Below, piece by piece: positions 43,613-53,200 of a DNA stretch of 64,000 nt. This stretch comes from Butyrivibrio sp. MC2013 (GTDB lineage Bacteria; Bacillota; Clostridia; Lachnospirales; Lachnospiraceae). The notes under the pieces are model-generated. The model saw nothing but the letters and a program-made list of their open reading frames with translations, did not search any database and had not been told where the DNA came from. Made by a program: the position numbers and the translations under genes. The DNA lies in contig NZ_AUKE01000014.1 of NCBI RefSeq assembly GCF_000424585.1, forward strand, positions 47,019 through 111,018, given 5' to 3'. Each line of letters starts with the position of its first letter. Position 1 is the stretch's first letter.

Positions 43613-46183
43613 ATGGCAGCATTTGAAAGAATACTCTCCGGAATACCGGAAATGGACAAGGCTCTTGATAATATCAGGCTTGGAGACAATGTAGTATTCA
43701 GAGTTTCTGACCTTTCAGAGTTTAAGCTCTTTGTAGATCCCTATTTAGAGCAGGCCAAAAAGGACAGGCGAAATATCATTTATTTCAGATTTGCCACTCA
43801 TGAGCCGCTGGTTGAGGATTGCCCTGAGGTAAAGACATACAATGTGCCTCTTACCCATCGCTTTGAGACCTTTACAGTAGATATCCATAATATTATTGCC
43901 AAAGAAGGTAAAGATGCTTTCTATGTATTTGACTGCCTGTCAGAGCTGCAGATACGATGGGCTACTGACCTTATGATGGGCAATTTCTTCAGAGTGACCT
44001 GCCCCTTTCTCTTTATACTGGATACTGTAGCTTTTTTTCCCATAATCAGGGGCAAGCATTCTTTTTACGCAATAAATAAGATCCTTAATACTACGCAGCT
44101 CTTTTTGGATGTGTATTCCGATTCAAAAAATGTATATGTGCGTCCTGAGAAAGTATGGAACAGAAATTCTGAGACCATGTTCCTTCCCCATATCTACAGG
44201 AAGGACAAGGGGAGCTTTGGGCCGATCCTGGACGGAGTCCAGTCCAGCCGATTCTATCAGCTTCTTGATAATTTTCAAAGGCCCGGAGAAGATCAGTATA
44301 TTGATTTTTGGGATAAGTTTTTTAATAAAGCCAGGCTGCAATATGACAATGATATGGACATGACTGACTCCTGTAATGTGATGTGCAATATCATGATGAC
44401 CAGAGATGAGAAGATGAGACTTATGGTCAAAAAGCATTTTAAGCCCGAGGACTATTTTACAGTCAGAAGCCATATGATAGGAACAGGGCTCATAGGGGGT
44501 AAGGCATGCGGCATGCTGCTGGCCAGGGCGATAATCCGTAATGATAGCCCGGAGATAAATGAGGTGCTTGAACCTCATGATTCATTCTTTGTGGGCTCGG
44601 ATGTTTATTATACCTATATCGTCGACAATGAATTCTGGGATCTGCGCATTCGTCAGAGAACGGAGGAAGAGTATTTTGCCCTGGCGGATGAATTTGCAGA
44701 CAAGCTCAGGCAGGGTTCATTTTCCGAGGATCTTCAGACTCAGTTTAAGCGTATTCTGGAATATTATGGCCAGGATCCCTTTATAGTACGCTCAAGCAGT
44801 ATTCTGGAGGATGGATTTGGTAATGCCTTTGCAGGTAAGTATGAATCAGTTTTTTGTGCTAACAGGGGTAGCTTGGAAGAAAGGCTCGATGAATTTGAGA
44901 ATGCTATAAGAACTGTTTATGCAAGTACAATGAGCCTTTCTGCGCTTGATTACAGAAAGAGAAGGGGACTAGACAAAAGAGATGAGCAGATGGCACTTCT
45001 GATCCAGAGAGTGTCAGGCTCTTATTACGGGCCATACTATATGCCCTGCGCCGCAGGAGTGGGCTATTCTTATAGTCCATATAAGTTTCTGGCCGGTATA
45101 GACCAAAAAGCAGGTATGTTAAGACTGGTCATGGGACTTGGAACATCAGCTGTGGACAGGACTATGGGCTCGTATCCAAGGCTTGTGAGTCTGGACATGC
45201 CCGAGCGCACTTCCTCTGTAACTGTGACGGAGAAACACCAGTTCTCCCAGAGGGCAGTGGAGGCTATGGATGTAAGTGATCATGTGCTTAAACGCCTGGA
45301 ACTAAAGGATATTGAGAGTAAGCTCCCTATGTATCTGATGAACACTCTATTGGAACATGATATTGATGTGGAGAATTCACTTAAAGAGCGGGGGATATAT
45401 CGTGATATAAGATTTATTTCCTGCCGGGGACTGGTAAAGAAGCAGGTCTTAATGTCTCAGATGCAGATGCTCATGCAGATAATCCAAAAGGAATATGAGC
45501 ATCCGGTGGATATTGAGTTTACCATGAATCTCTCCGAGAACGGAGAATATTCTATAAATCTCTTACAATGCAGACCCCTTCAGGTAGCAAGGGATGCAGC
45601 AAATGTATCGGTGCCCGAAAATGTCAGTGAAGAGGATATCATCCTTGAAAGCATAGGTTCTTCAATGGGACTTTCAAGAAATATGCCTGTGGATCTTATA
45701 GTGTATGTGGATCCCAAGAGATATTACAATATGCCCTATGCTGACAAATCGCGAATTGCCAAGGTCATAGGTAGGGTGAACTGGGCGTTTAGAGATCAGG
45801 GAAGGCATATGATGCTGCTGGTACCGGGACGTATCGGGACTTCGTCTCCTGAGCTTGGTGTGCCCACATGCTTCTCTGATATCAGCGAATTTGAAGCGGT
45901 ATGCGAGATAGAGGAAAAGGAAGCAGGCTACAATCCGGAGCTTTCTTATGGGAGCCACATATTCCAGGATCTGGTCGAGTCAGATATTCTATACACAGCT
46001 GTATTCTCGGGAGAGAAAACAGTTCATTTTGCACCGGATAAGCTTGAGGGGGACAGAAATATAACCCTGGAATTTACCGATACCAAGGGAGACGAAGAGA
46101 TTGTAAAGGTATACGACATGAAGGACTCCGAATGCGTACTTTACTATGATCTGGAAAAGAATCATCTGCTTGTAAAGAAATAA
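43613..46183 (+). CDS. PEP-synthase-like ATP-grasp protein with a KaiC/RecA-like N-terminus
   Basis: This 856-residue protein has an N-terminal ~230-residue domain resembling a RecA/KaiC fold that starts FERILSGIPEMDKALDNIRL, but without an obvious Walker A lysine. The middle (about residues 290-660) is a PEP/pyruvate-binding ATP-grasp domain (VGGKACGML-like GLIGGKACGMLLARAI, DPFIVRSSSILEDGFGNAFA, GKYESVFCAN, LLQCRPLQ). The C-terminus has no TSH-type phosphohistidine swivel domain and no PEP-binding barrel. ATG 43613 follows AGGAGG. It may phosphorylate something other than pyruvate or act as a regulatory protein. Confidence 0.8.
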   Translation: MAAFERILSGIPEMDKALDNIRLGDNVVFRVSDLSEFKLFVDPYLEQAKKDRRNIIYFRFATHEPLVEDCPEVKTYNVPLTHRFETFTVDIHNIIAKEGKDAFYVFDCLSELQIRWATDLMMGNFFRVTCPFLFILDTVAFFPIIRGKHSFYAINKILNTTQLFLDVYSDSKNVYVRPEKVWNRNSETMFLPHIYRKDKGSFGPILDGVQSSRFYQLLDNFQRPGEDQYIDFWDKFFNKARLQYDNDMDMTDSCNVMCNIMMTRDEKMRLMVKKHFKPEDYFTVRSHMIGTGLIGGKACGMLLARAIIRNDSPEINEVLEPHDSFFVGSDVYYTYIVDNEFWDLRIRQRTEEEYFALADEFADKLRQGSFSEDLQTQFKRILEYYGQDPFIVRSSSILEDGFGNAFAGKYESVFCANRGSLEERLDEFENAIRTVYASTMSLSALDYRKRRGLDKRDEQMALLIQRVSGSYYGPYYMPCAAGVGYSYSPYKFLAGIDQKAGMLRLVMGLGTSAVDRTMGSYPRLVSLDMPERTSSVTVTEKHQFSQRAVEAMDVSDHVLKRLELKDIESKLPMYLMNTLLEHDIDVENSLKERGIYRDIRFISCRGLVKKQVLMSQMQMLMQIIQKEYEHPVDIEFTMNLSENGEYSINLLQCRPLQVARDAANVSVPENVSEEDIILESIGSSMGLSRNMPVDLIVYVDPKRYYNMPYADKSRIAKVIGRVNWAFRDQGRHMMLLVPGRIGTSSPELGVPTCFSDISEFEAVCEIEEKEAGYNPELSYGSHIFQDLVESDILYTAVFSGEKTVHFAPDKLEGDRNITLEFTDTKGDEEIVKVYDMKDSECVLYYDLEKNHLLVKK

Positions 46184-46200
46184 GCCTCTAAAGCTGATTC

Positions 46201-46283
46201 ATGACAGGAAAGTTGGTTAATGAGTCATAAAGTGGAATGACGTTATATCTGAATCTAAAACACTAAAACCCAATACATCTATC
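46201..46283 (+). repeat. 83-bp direct repeat R3, copy 1 (carries the tail of a lost pyridoxamine-oxidase-like gene)
   Basis: This block matches 55001-55083 at 81 of 83 positions by eye. Its first 30 bases encode MTGKLVNES and a stop, the last nine codons of the gene at 54539. The rest of that gene is not here. The two copies flank the DegT-ACP operon and the SMR gene. Confidence 0.9.
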
Positions 46284-46313
46284 CACATAGACCAGTACTG
46301 ACGCCAGTCGCTA

Positions 46314-46367
46314 GTGGTCTATTACTTTGCCCAAAACCAGGTGCGCAGGACAGGGGAAATGGACCAC
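46314..46367. other. Hairpin-forming intergenic sequence
   Basis: GTGGTC(T)ATT (46314-46323) pairs with AATGGACCAC (46358-46367) in one mismatched stem. Its role is unknown. It lies between R3 and R1 in the 350-base gap before the DegT operon. Confidence 0.45.
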
Positions 46368-46438
46368 AAACCCCGTCCCTAGGTAAAACTGAGGGCCTCT
46401 TTATATATGGTATGTCAAAAGCCCTATGAAAAGTGAGA

Positions 46439-46497
46439 GTTTTTACAAAATAGCCTTAACATGGTAATATGTATTCTGCTTTGTTAGAGCTATTTTG
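46439..46497. repeat. R1 element, diverged copy D
   Basis: GTTTTTACAAA, then the stem GCCTTAACA with TGTTAGAGC around the loop TGGTAATATGTATTC, then CTATTTT. The loop and flanks match the other R1 copies, while the stem differs in compensating ways. It lies 36 bases before the DegT start and may contain a terminator or leader. Confidence 0.7.
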
Positions 46498-46532
46498 GTG
46501 TTTGACAGCAAGGTAGTTTTGGTGATTTTTTT

Positions 46533-47774
46533 ATGGGCAATGTTATGATTGGTAATTTGATCAAGTACAGCAAACAATTGAATAATAATGACGTGTTTAT
46601 GAATGAAGCGTTGCAGATGGAAAAAGCAGCTAGTGTCGGCAAAAGAATTCGCCTGTTTTATCCCAAATATCATGTCGAGGAATGCCTTGCTCAAATCAGA
46701 GAATGTCTTGAAATTGGCTGGACAGGCAATGGCTTTAAAACTGAACAGTTTGAAGAGGTATGGATTAAATATACAGGGCAGAATAATGCACTGTTTCTGA
46801 ATTCTTGTTCAGCTGCTTTGGAACTGGCACTAGATGTACTTAAGACAGAGTACGGATGGGATGATGGCGATGAGGTTATAACTACTCCAAACACTTTTGT
46901 ATCCACAAATCATGCAATACTTCATAATGGGCTGAAACCGGTTTTTGCAGATATTGACGACACAAACTGCCTTGATCCTTTAGATGTTGAACGCAAGATG
47001 AGCCAGAAAACTCGTGCTGTTCTTTTTGTCGGAATAGGCGGAAATGCAGGCAGATATCTGGATATTGCAAAGATTTGCATGGAAAATGGTCTGAAGCTTA
47101 TTCTGGATGCTTCTCATATGGTTGGTACAAAGATTAGGGGAGAGGTCGCCGGAAGGGAAGCAGATGCGGTCTGCTATTCGTTTCAGTCAGTAAAGAATCT
47201 TACGACTGCTGATAGTGGTATGCTCTGTTTTAACAAGCCGGAATTAGGTAAGCAAGCCAGAAAAAAAGCCTGGCTAGGGATTAACCAAGGAACCTATGAA
47301 CGTAATTCTGAAAATGCTTATCGTTGGAATTATGATGTGGAATATATAGGTTATAAGTATCAAGGCAATTCTGTTATGGCAGCTATGGCTTTAGCCCAGT
47401 TTCAATTTCTTGATCAAGATAACGCTATAAGGGATAAAGTAGCATCATATTATGATGAAAAGCTTGCGCCATACAGAAATCTTGCAATTCCTGTCCGAAT
47501 CCCCAACGATTGCAAGTCTTCTCATCATCTGTATCAGATACTTGTAGATGATCGGGATCGGATGATTGATAGAATGAATGAAGCGGGTATAGAATGCGGT
47601 GTTCACTATGTTTCCAACACCAGATACAGCATGTACAGTTACGCTAGAGGAACATGCCCTAGGGCTGAATACGTGTCAGATCATGTCATTTCATTGCCTA
47701 TTCACGCAGCTCTGACAGATTCAGAAATACAATACATTATAAATACCCTTATTGGGATACTAAAAGAGGAATGA
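46533..47774 (+). CDS. DegT/DnrJ/EryC1-family PLP sugar aminotransferase
   Basis: This 413-residue enzyme has the family opening (GWTGNGFKTEQFE), FLNSCSAALELAL, LILDASHMVGTKIRG and the PLP lysine K221 in SFQSVKNLTTADSGM. These enzymes put an amino group on NDP-keto-sugars. The start is uncertain: ATG 46533 has no clear ribosome site, and the conserved part begins about residue 37. It heads the operon and would make an amino sugar for the following transferases; no NDP-sugar dehydratase is in the window. Confidence 0.9.
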   Translation: MGNVMIGNLIKYSKQLNNNDVFMNEALQMEKAASVGKRIRLFYPKYHVEECLAQIRECLEIGWTGNGFKTEQFEEVWIKYTGQNNALFLNSCSAALELALDVLKTEYGWDDGDEVITTPNTFVSTNHAILHNGLKPVFADIDDTNCLDPLDVERKMSQKTRAVLFVGIGGNAGRYLDIAKICMENGLKLILDASHMVGTKIRGEVAGREADAVCYSFQSVKNLTTADSGMLCFNKPELGKQARKKAWLGINQGTYERNSENAYRWNYDVEYIGYKYQGNSVMAAMALAQFQFLDQDNAIRDKVASYYDEKLAPYRNLAIPVRIPNDCKSSHHLYQILVDDRDRMIDRMNEAGIECGVHYVSNTRYSMYSYARGTCPRAEYVSDHVISLPIHAALTDSEIQYIINTLIGILKEE

Positions 47775-47777
47775 AAA

Positions 47778-48986
47778 ATGAAAATAGGATTAATAAGCGA
47801 AGCATATCCACCTATGTCCGGCGGAGTTGCAACATCTGCTCAAAGAGTAGCCAGAAATCTTGTAAAAGCAGGAAATGATGTTACTGTTTTGACATTCGAG
47901 AATACACATGAAGTGACAGAGCAGGATTTGCTTATCAGGGAAGAAGATAAGGGTGTCACTGTATATCGGATCGGGCCGTTTTTTCTAAAAAATCCCACCA
48001 TTCCTGCCGGAGGTGTATCTGAGAAATATAAGGCGGTATTAAGACGAAGAGCATTTAATCAGATGATCAGAATCCTAAAAGATGATATGCCGGATATACT
48101 GTTGTCATTTTATGTTATCAATGCAGGCTTCATCGCCCAGCTTGTGGCCAATGAATTAAAACTTCCGGTAGTTGCGGGGGTTAGAGGAAATGATATAGGA
48201 CGAAATATATTTGATATCACTCGTTTTGCTCCTGTGTATTGGGTCATGGACAGTGCTGATGCTATCGTATGTGTTAACAATCATTTGAGAAATCGGCTTC
48301 TTATAGCGTATCCGGATATGTATAAAAAGAGTCTTGTAATAAAGAACTCGTATGATCTTGCTAGTCTTAGAAAGACAACTGACAAAACCGGCACAAGGGC
48401 TGATCTTGTTGAAAAATACAACTGGAATAAAGAGGACCTGATTCTGAATTTCACAGGATCTTTAAGAGAGAAAAAAGGTGTTGTGACGCTCTGCCATGCA
48501 CTGGACATTATCAATGCTCAAGAAGACAAAGTGCGTCTTCTGGTTATAGGACCTGATCTGGGCAATGTTGAAAGGAAACTTATAGGGGATATTTGGGACA
48601 AACTGAAGGAGAAAAATATCATACAGGTGACTGGGCAATGCGACAGAGCTGAAGTACCTCGTCTTATAGCAGCTACCGACGCAGGATGCTTCCCGAGCAG
48701 TGATGACGGAATGGCAAACGGAGTTTTGGAAAACATGGCTTTAGGTATCCCGGTGATCGGAACTGAAATATTTGGAGATGTACTGACAAATTTACATGAT
48801 GGGATAATTATACCCGTTGATGATAAACAGGCTCTTGTCGAAGCTATTCTTACCCTTTATGCTGACAGAAATCTGATCAGTATTATGGGAAAGAAAGCTG
48901 AAGATACGATAGCCCATGAGTTTACACCTGAGATTGAGGCAGAAGCATATATTAGACTATTTAATAAAATATTGAAAAGAAGATAA
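47778..48986 (+). CDS. GT4 glycosyltransferase
   Basis: This 402-residue GT-B enzyme shows SEAYPPMSGGVATSAQRVAR at its N-terminus, FTGSLREKKGVVTLCHAL in the nucleotide-sugar half and the EX7E-like region DDGMANGVLENMALGIPVIG. No signal or membrane span is seen. It starts 3 bases after the DegT stop. It probably transfers a sugar (possibly the amino sugar made by DegT) to an unknown acceptor. Confidence 0.9.
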   Translation: MKIGLISEAYPPMSGGVATSAQRVARNLVKAGNDVTVLTFENTHEVTEQDLLIREEDKGVTVYRIGPFFLKNPTIPAGGVSEKYKAVLRRRAFNQMIRILKDDMPDILLSFYVINAGFIAQLVANELKLPVVAGVRGNDIGRNIFDITRFAPVYWVMDSADAIVCVNNHLRNRLLIAYPDMYKKSLVIKNSYDLASLRKTTDKTGTRADLVEKYNWNKEDLILNFTGSLREKKGVVTLCHALDIINAQEDKVRLLVIGPDLGNVERKLIGDIWDKLKEKNIIQVTGQCDRAEVPRLIAATDAGCFPSSDDGMANGVLENMALGIPVIGTEIFGDVLTNLHDGIIIPVDDKQALVEAILTLYADRNLISIMGKKAEDTIAHEFTPEIEAEAYIRLFNKILKRR

Positions 48987-48992
48987 AAAGTA

Positions 48993-50588
48993 ATGGGTAT
49001 ATGTATAAAATATGCAGATATAGTAATTACTACGGTTGCGGATAAGTTCATACCGCTTTGTACCGAAACACGCAAGCAGAATAGCAAGGCTTTTTTTTCC
49101 TCTCTGGAATCTGACAGCGCTAGTGAGCAATGGATAAGGGAGCACAGGTATGACCCAACAGATACGATTCTTGCGGTTACTACTGCAGATGATCAGTTCA
49201 TAGGTACAATAGGATATACCGTGAATGGTGATAGTGCAGATATAGGAAGGCTTGCAATTTATCTGCCTGCTATGAAGGAGTTCATTTATAAGTATGGGAA
49301 AGAGAGAGCCTCAGTGATCATGAGAGATGCATGCCGTGCTGTGCTCGACTATGTATTTCTCAACTTTCGTGTTTCATATATCACGGCAAGCGTTTTGGAG
49401 ACCAACTCTCTGTCTCGCAAGATATGTACAGATCTGGGCTGCACGGTATGGAAACATGAGAATGAAGGAAGTGATGAGGTCATTTTCAGAATGGACAGAG
49501 AACTCTTCCTAAAATCTCTTCGCAAGTATTGCCTTTTTTATCAGCACAATATCATAGAGAACACACATTATGCTGTTTCAGATGTGCTTTTGGCTTTGAT
49601 GGAAGCAGGGGTAAGGTATGATTTTGCAGCAAAGACAGTGATGAAAAACGAGATCTACGCTGCTATGGGCAATCCTGATGTTATTACTCTTGATAAATTA
49701 CCTTTTTACAAGGATTTTTATAAAAAATATAATTTGATACACGTTGTTTATGATGGTGAACCGGCACTGATGCTGTGCGCAGCAGCATATGTATACGGAA
49801 TCCCTTATATTCTCTCTTTTCAGGGAGGAAATGATACCAATTCCAAGATATTTCAGCCTGCTCTTACAGAGAAGACTATAAATGTTTGTGATCATGCTGC
49901 AATGGTTACGGTTGTGTGCGAAAGCGACTGTAGGATACTGACTAGTCTGGGCTTTAAAGGAAGAATTGCTGTTTTTCCTCCGACCATAAGAAAAGACCAC
50001 GAAAAAAAAGGAAATAAGGATAGGTATCGTATTGCTGTTGTGGGCAGGTTTATCCCCAAAAAAGGAATAGATATCGCCATCAAGGCTCTACGTTATATGC
50101 CGGAGCAATATAAGTTGGATATAATCGGGGAAGGTGAACTGGAAAAAGATCTTAAAGTGCTTGCAGAGCAATGCAACGTAAATGATCGCATAACCTGGCA
50201 TGGCTTTCTTCCAATGAACGAAATGAAAGCGGTTCTGGATGAATGTGGTATACTCTGGCATCCTGCAAGAAAAGATATCACCGGAAATGCAGAAGGTATT
50301 CCGCAGATCCTTTTGAATGCCATGCAGGCTGAAACTTGTGTTGTCACCACAGCGAGCGGTCACATAACAGATCTTATATTGGATGGCATCAATGGAATAA
50401 TTGTTCCGCCAGATGATCCTGAAGCGCTTGCTCATTCTACCATGACAAATATTGCTTGTATGGAGCGTTATATAAAGACAGCTGCCTGCAGTTTGGATGA
50501 GTATGATATCAAAAATGCCAGGGTGAGATGGACAGAGCTGTATCGTAATATAAAACTTATAAATAAAGGTGAGTTTGAGGGAATATGA
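48993..50588 (+). CDS. GNAT N-acyltransferase fused to a GT4 glycosyltransferase
   Basis: This 531-residue protein has two parts. Residues 1-175 resemble a GNAT acyltransferase (DDQFIGTIGYTVNGDSADIG, then a helix and ASVLETNSLSRKICTDLGC, the acetyl-CoA-side region). Residues 180-530 are a GT-B enzyme (LSFQGGNDTN, VVGRFIPKKGIDIAIKAL, IIGEGELEKDL, NAEGIPQILLNAMQA). The union suggests that an amino sugar is N-acylated and transferred by one protein. It lies 6 bases after the previous gene. Confidence 0.85.
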   Translation: MGICIKYADIVITTVADKFIPLCTETRKQNSKAFFSSLESDSASEQWIREHRYDPTDTILAVTTADDQFIGTIGYTVNGDSADIGRLAIYLPAMKEFIYKYGKERASVIMRDACRAVLDYVFLNFRVSYITASVLETNSLSRKICTDLGCTVWKHENEGSDEVIFRMDRELFLKSLRKYCLFYQHNIIENTHYAVSDVLLALMEAGVRYDFAAKTVMKNEIYAAMGNPDVITLDKLPFYKDFYKKYNLIHVVYDGEPALMLCAAAYVYGIPYILSFQGGNDTNSKIFQPALTEKTINVCDHAAMVTVVCESDCRILTSLGFKGRIAVFPPTIRKDHEKKGNKDRYRIAVVGRFIPKKGIDIAIKALRYMPEQYKLDIIGEGELEKDLKVLAEQCNVNDRITWHGFLPMNEMKAVLDECGILWHPARKDITGNAEGIPQILLNAMQAETCVVTTASGHITDLILDGINGIIVPPDDPEALAHSTMTNIACMERYIKTAACSLDEYDIKNARVRWTELYRNIKLINKGEFEGI

Positions 50589-51484
50589 AAGAAAACTGGG
50601 AAGAGTTTGTGACTTCGAAAAAGAATGATCCTCTAACGCAGGAATCACTTGAAGATGCTTTGGCGGTACTCACACTCTCTGAGGCTCCTACTCTGACTGC
50701 AGCCGGAGGCCAGGGTCTTCTTTATAAGGTGGAAATCGGTCATGCTCAGTATTTCATTAAGATACCATATTATTCCAGGCATAAAAGCATAGAAGTTGCA
50801 AGGCACAACATCCTGAAAGAAGCGATCGTACTTGAAAGACTAAATGAAAACGGAGACTATGAATATGTTCCCAAACTGCTGTGCTACTCAAGGAGGGGGA
50901 ATTATCTTATCCGTGAGTATATTCCGGGAGCTATCTTAAATGATTGTATAAAGCATGCGTCTTATGACGAGAGAAAGAAACTTCTTGAGCAGGAATATGT
51001 GATGGCGCAGAGTTTATTCAAGACATTTCATGATCATAAAGAAGGAAGCATGGTTATTCGTGACTTCAAACCTGCCAATATCATATCTGGGGATGATGGA
51101 GGACTTGTGATAATAGATTTCGGCAGCGTAAAAAGAGAAGATGAGTTAAATTCTCATAAGCCCCAGAATATGAACAGGTTTCTCGGAACAGGTAAATATC
51201 TCCACTGGCCGCTTGAGCAGATGGTCGACAATGGGATAGACGCAGACCGCAGAGTGGATTATTTTGCCTTCGGAGTTATGGCTTTTTATACACTATTTAT
51301 TGAATCTCCGTTTGACAATAAAGAACAGGATTATGACAAAGCTGCTGCAAAGTACAGGACACAGTACCATATGGCTGGAGAGAGACTGGATTCTCTGTGC
51401 AAATCTGACCCGGAAATAGATAAATGGAAGGACATCATAATGAGTGCCCTTGAAACAGATATTGATAAAAGGAAATTTCTATAA
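50585..51484 (+). CDS. Protein-kinase-fold enzyme
   Basis: This 299-residue protein has an almost complete Ser/Thr-kinase catalytic core: glycine-rich loop AGGQGLLYKV, the lysine K59 in YFIKI, the catalytic loop VIRDFKPANI (D160, N165) and the DFG in VIIDFGSV (178-180). It has no membrane span or sensor domain. The start overlaps the preceding stop (ATGA). It may phosphorylate a small molecule, a pathway protein or the carrier product; the catalytic residues argue that it is active. Confidence 0.88.
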   Translation: MKENWEEFVTSKKNDPLTQESLEDALAVLTLSEAPTLTAAGGQGLLYKVEIGHAQYFIKIPYYSRHKSIEVARHNILKEAIVLERLNENGDYEYVPKLLCYSRRGNYLIREYIPGAILNDCIKHASYDERKKLLEQEYVMAQSLFKTFHDHKEGSMVIRDFKPANIISGDDGGLVIIDFGSVKREDELNSHKPQNMNRFLGTGKYLHWPLEQMVDNGIDADRRVDYFAFGVMAFYTLFIESPFDNKEQDYDKAAAKYRTQYHMAGERLDSLCKSDPEIDKWKDIIMSALETDIDKRKFL

Positions 51485-52968
51485 TGGAAGAAAAAACGGG
51501 AATTGATCCGGAAGTTAAAAACAGATTGTTGAAACAGCTCGAAAATGGTTCAATAGGAGAGCTCATCAAAAAAACCGCTGAACTGTACGAAGAACGTGAC
51601 GCATTTCTGGTCGTGACGTCTGAACTGGATATTCAGTTTGGAGTGTCGTACCGAGATTTCTGCGAAAACATTTATAGAATCGCCGGATTTATACGTGAGC
51701 GATTTTCCTCAAATAAGCATATTGCCTTAAAGGGTGCCAACTCTTTTGAGTGGGTCTGCTTGTATTTGGGAATCATTATAAGTGGTAATATTGCTGTTCT
51801 GCTTAATAAAGATGATGAAGGAGAGACCCTGGAAAAAGAGCTGAAGAAGACAGATAGTGATATTATGCTCACATCCGGTGAAAAGAATACAGGTTCCTCA
51901 ATACCGGTATATCATTTTCGGGAATTCATTACAGAAGCGGTTGCCCATGATGAATTGATACCGGACCAGAAATGTGATTCTTCCAGAATCTGTACTTTGA
52001 TAGGAACTTCGGGAACAACCGGAGAAAGAAAATATTGCATGCTGACCGAAAAAGGCATACTGCAGTCAGCTCTTAACCTCTGCCATGCTGTTCCTTCAGA
52101 TGTACATGGGTATGCTATTTCGATTCTTCCGTTTTTTCACAGTTATAGCCTTTCATGTGGAATCATATACCAGCTTATTGAGGGCAACACAACAGTCATT
52201 GGAGTACCTGACAGTAGTCTGATGGCGGCAATTAACCATTTTTATCCTGCCTATCTAATCTTCGTCCCAAGTCTTCTTTTTGCGCTGAGGTTTTATCTGA
52301 ACAGTCTTTCTAAGGAAGAGAGCAATCTGGTCAGGAATAATATTCGGACTGTATTTTGTGGCGGAGCGCCTCTGACTGCTGAGATGGCAGAATGGTATGC
52401 AGGTAATAAGATAGAACTTATCACCGGGTACGGAATGACAGAATGCGCCCCAATAATCGCGGTTCATTCTCGGACGAATTTTGATCCCTATTCTGTAGGC
52501 TGCATCTGCAAGGCGTTTGAATACAGGATAGTAGATGGAGAGCTTGAGGTCAGAGGGCCTCAGATCATGAAGGGATATTATGGAGATGAGAAGTCTACCC
52601 AGGCGGTTTTTCATGATGGATGGTTAAGAACAGGAGATCTGGTCAGACTGGACGCTCAGAATAGACTGATCATCACTGGCAGGAGAAAGAACATCATAGT
52701 GCTTTCTAACGGGGAGAATATTAGTCCGGAAGAAATCGAAAACATTTTGATGTCGAATCCCGGTATTGGCTATTGCAGGATATGGGGAAAAGAGAATAGT
52801 ATAATTGTTGATATTTATTCAGGAGTTTACAGCGATGATGAAGTTTACAGGATAGTTTTAAAGGCAAACGGTCTGCTTCCGGCTTATAAAAGCATAAAGA
52901 GAATCAATATTCTTAAGACAATGCCGGATACCGTCGAACTTGGAAAGGTAAAAAGAATTGAGTATTGA
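51484..52968 (+). CDS. AMP-forming acyl/aminoacyl ligase
   Basis: This 494-residue adenylate-forming enzyme has the P-loop-like core motif TLIGTSGTTGERKY (about 172-185), ITGYGMTECAPI, the RTGDLVRLD motif and the hinge TGRRKNIIVLSNGENISPEE, ending with the Lys region ELGKVKR. It activates a carboxylate with ATP; the adjacent carrier protein is the expected acceptor. ATG 51484 overlaps the kinase stop (TAATG). Substrate cannot be read; short-chain acyl or amino acids are both possible. Confidence 0.92.
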   Translation: MEEKTGIDPEVKNRLLKQLENGSIGELIKKTAELYEERDAFLVVTSELDIQFGVSYRDFCENIYRIAGFIRERFSSNKHIALKGANSFEWVCLYLGIIISGNIAVLLNKDDEGETLEKELKKTDSDIMLTSGEKNTGSSIPVYHFREFITEAVAHDELIPDQKCDSSRICTLIGTSGTTGERKYCMLTEKGILQSALNLCHAVPSDVHGYAISILPFFHSYSLSCGIIYQLIEGNTTVIGVPDSSLMAAINHFYPAYLIFVPSLLFALRFYLNSLSKEESNLVRNNIRTVFCGGAPLTAEMAEWYAGNKIELITGYGMTECAPIIAVHSRTNFDPYSVGCICKAFEYRIVDGELEVRGPQIMKGYYGDEKSTQAVFHDGWLRTGDLVRLDAQNRLIITGRRKNIIVLSNGENISPEEIENILMSNPGIGYCRIWGKENSIIVDIYSGVYSDDEVYRIVLKANGLLPAYKSIKRINILKTMPDTVELGKVKRIEY

Positions 52969-53200
52969 TGAGATTAGAGAAAAACTGATTCTGATAATTG
53001 AAAGAGGAAGTGGCAAAGCAGGTATTAGGCCTGACATGGATTTGATCCTGGACCTGGGACTTGATTCCATAGGTTATTTTATTCTCCTTGAAAACGTGGA
53101 AAGAGAATTTTCGGTAAAGTTTTCAAATCAGGATATTTTTACTGATGTGACGACTGTCGAAGAGTTGAGCTGTAAAATAAGGGATTTGATGAATGACTGA
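52958..53200 (+). CDS. Acyl/peptidyl carrier protein
   Basis: This 80-residue four-helix carrier has the phosphopantetheine site DLGLDSIGYFIL (Ser37). It starts at TTG 52958 inside the ligase gene, with GGAAAGG upstream, so the two are translationally coupled. It would carry the acyl group activated by the ligase. There is no housekeeping fatty-acid gene nearby, which marks it as a dedicated carrier. Confidence 0.92.
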   Translation: MSIDEIREKLILIIERGSGKAGIRPDMDLILDLGLDSIGYFILLENVEREFSVKFSNQDIFTDVTTVEELSCKIRDLMND

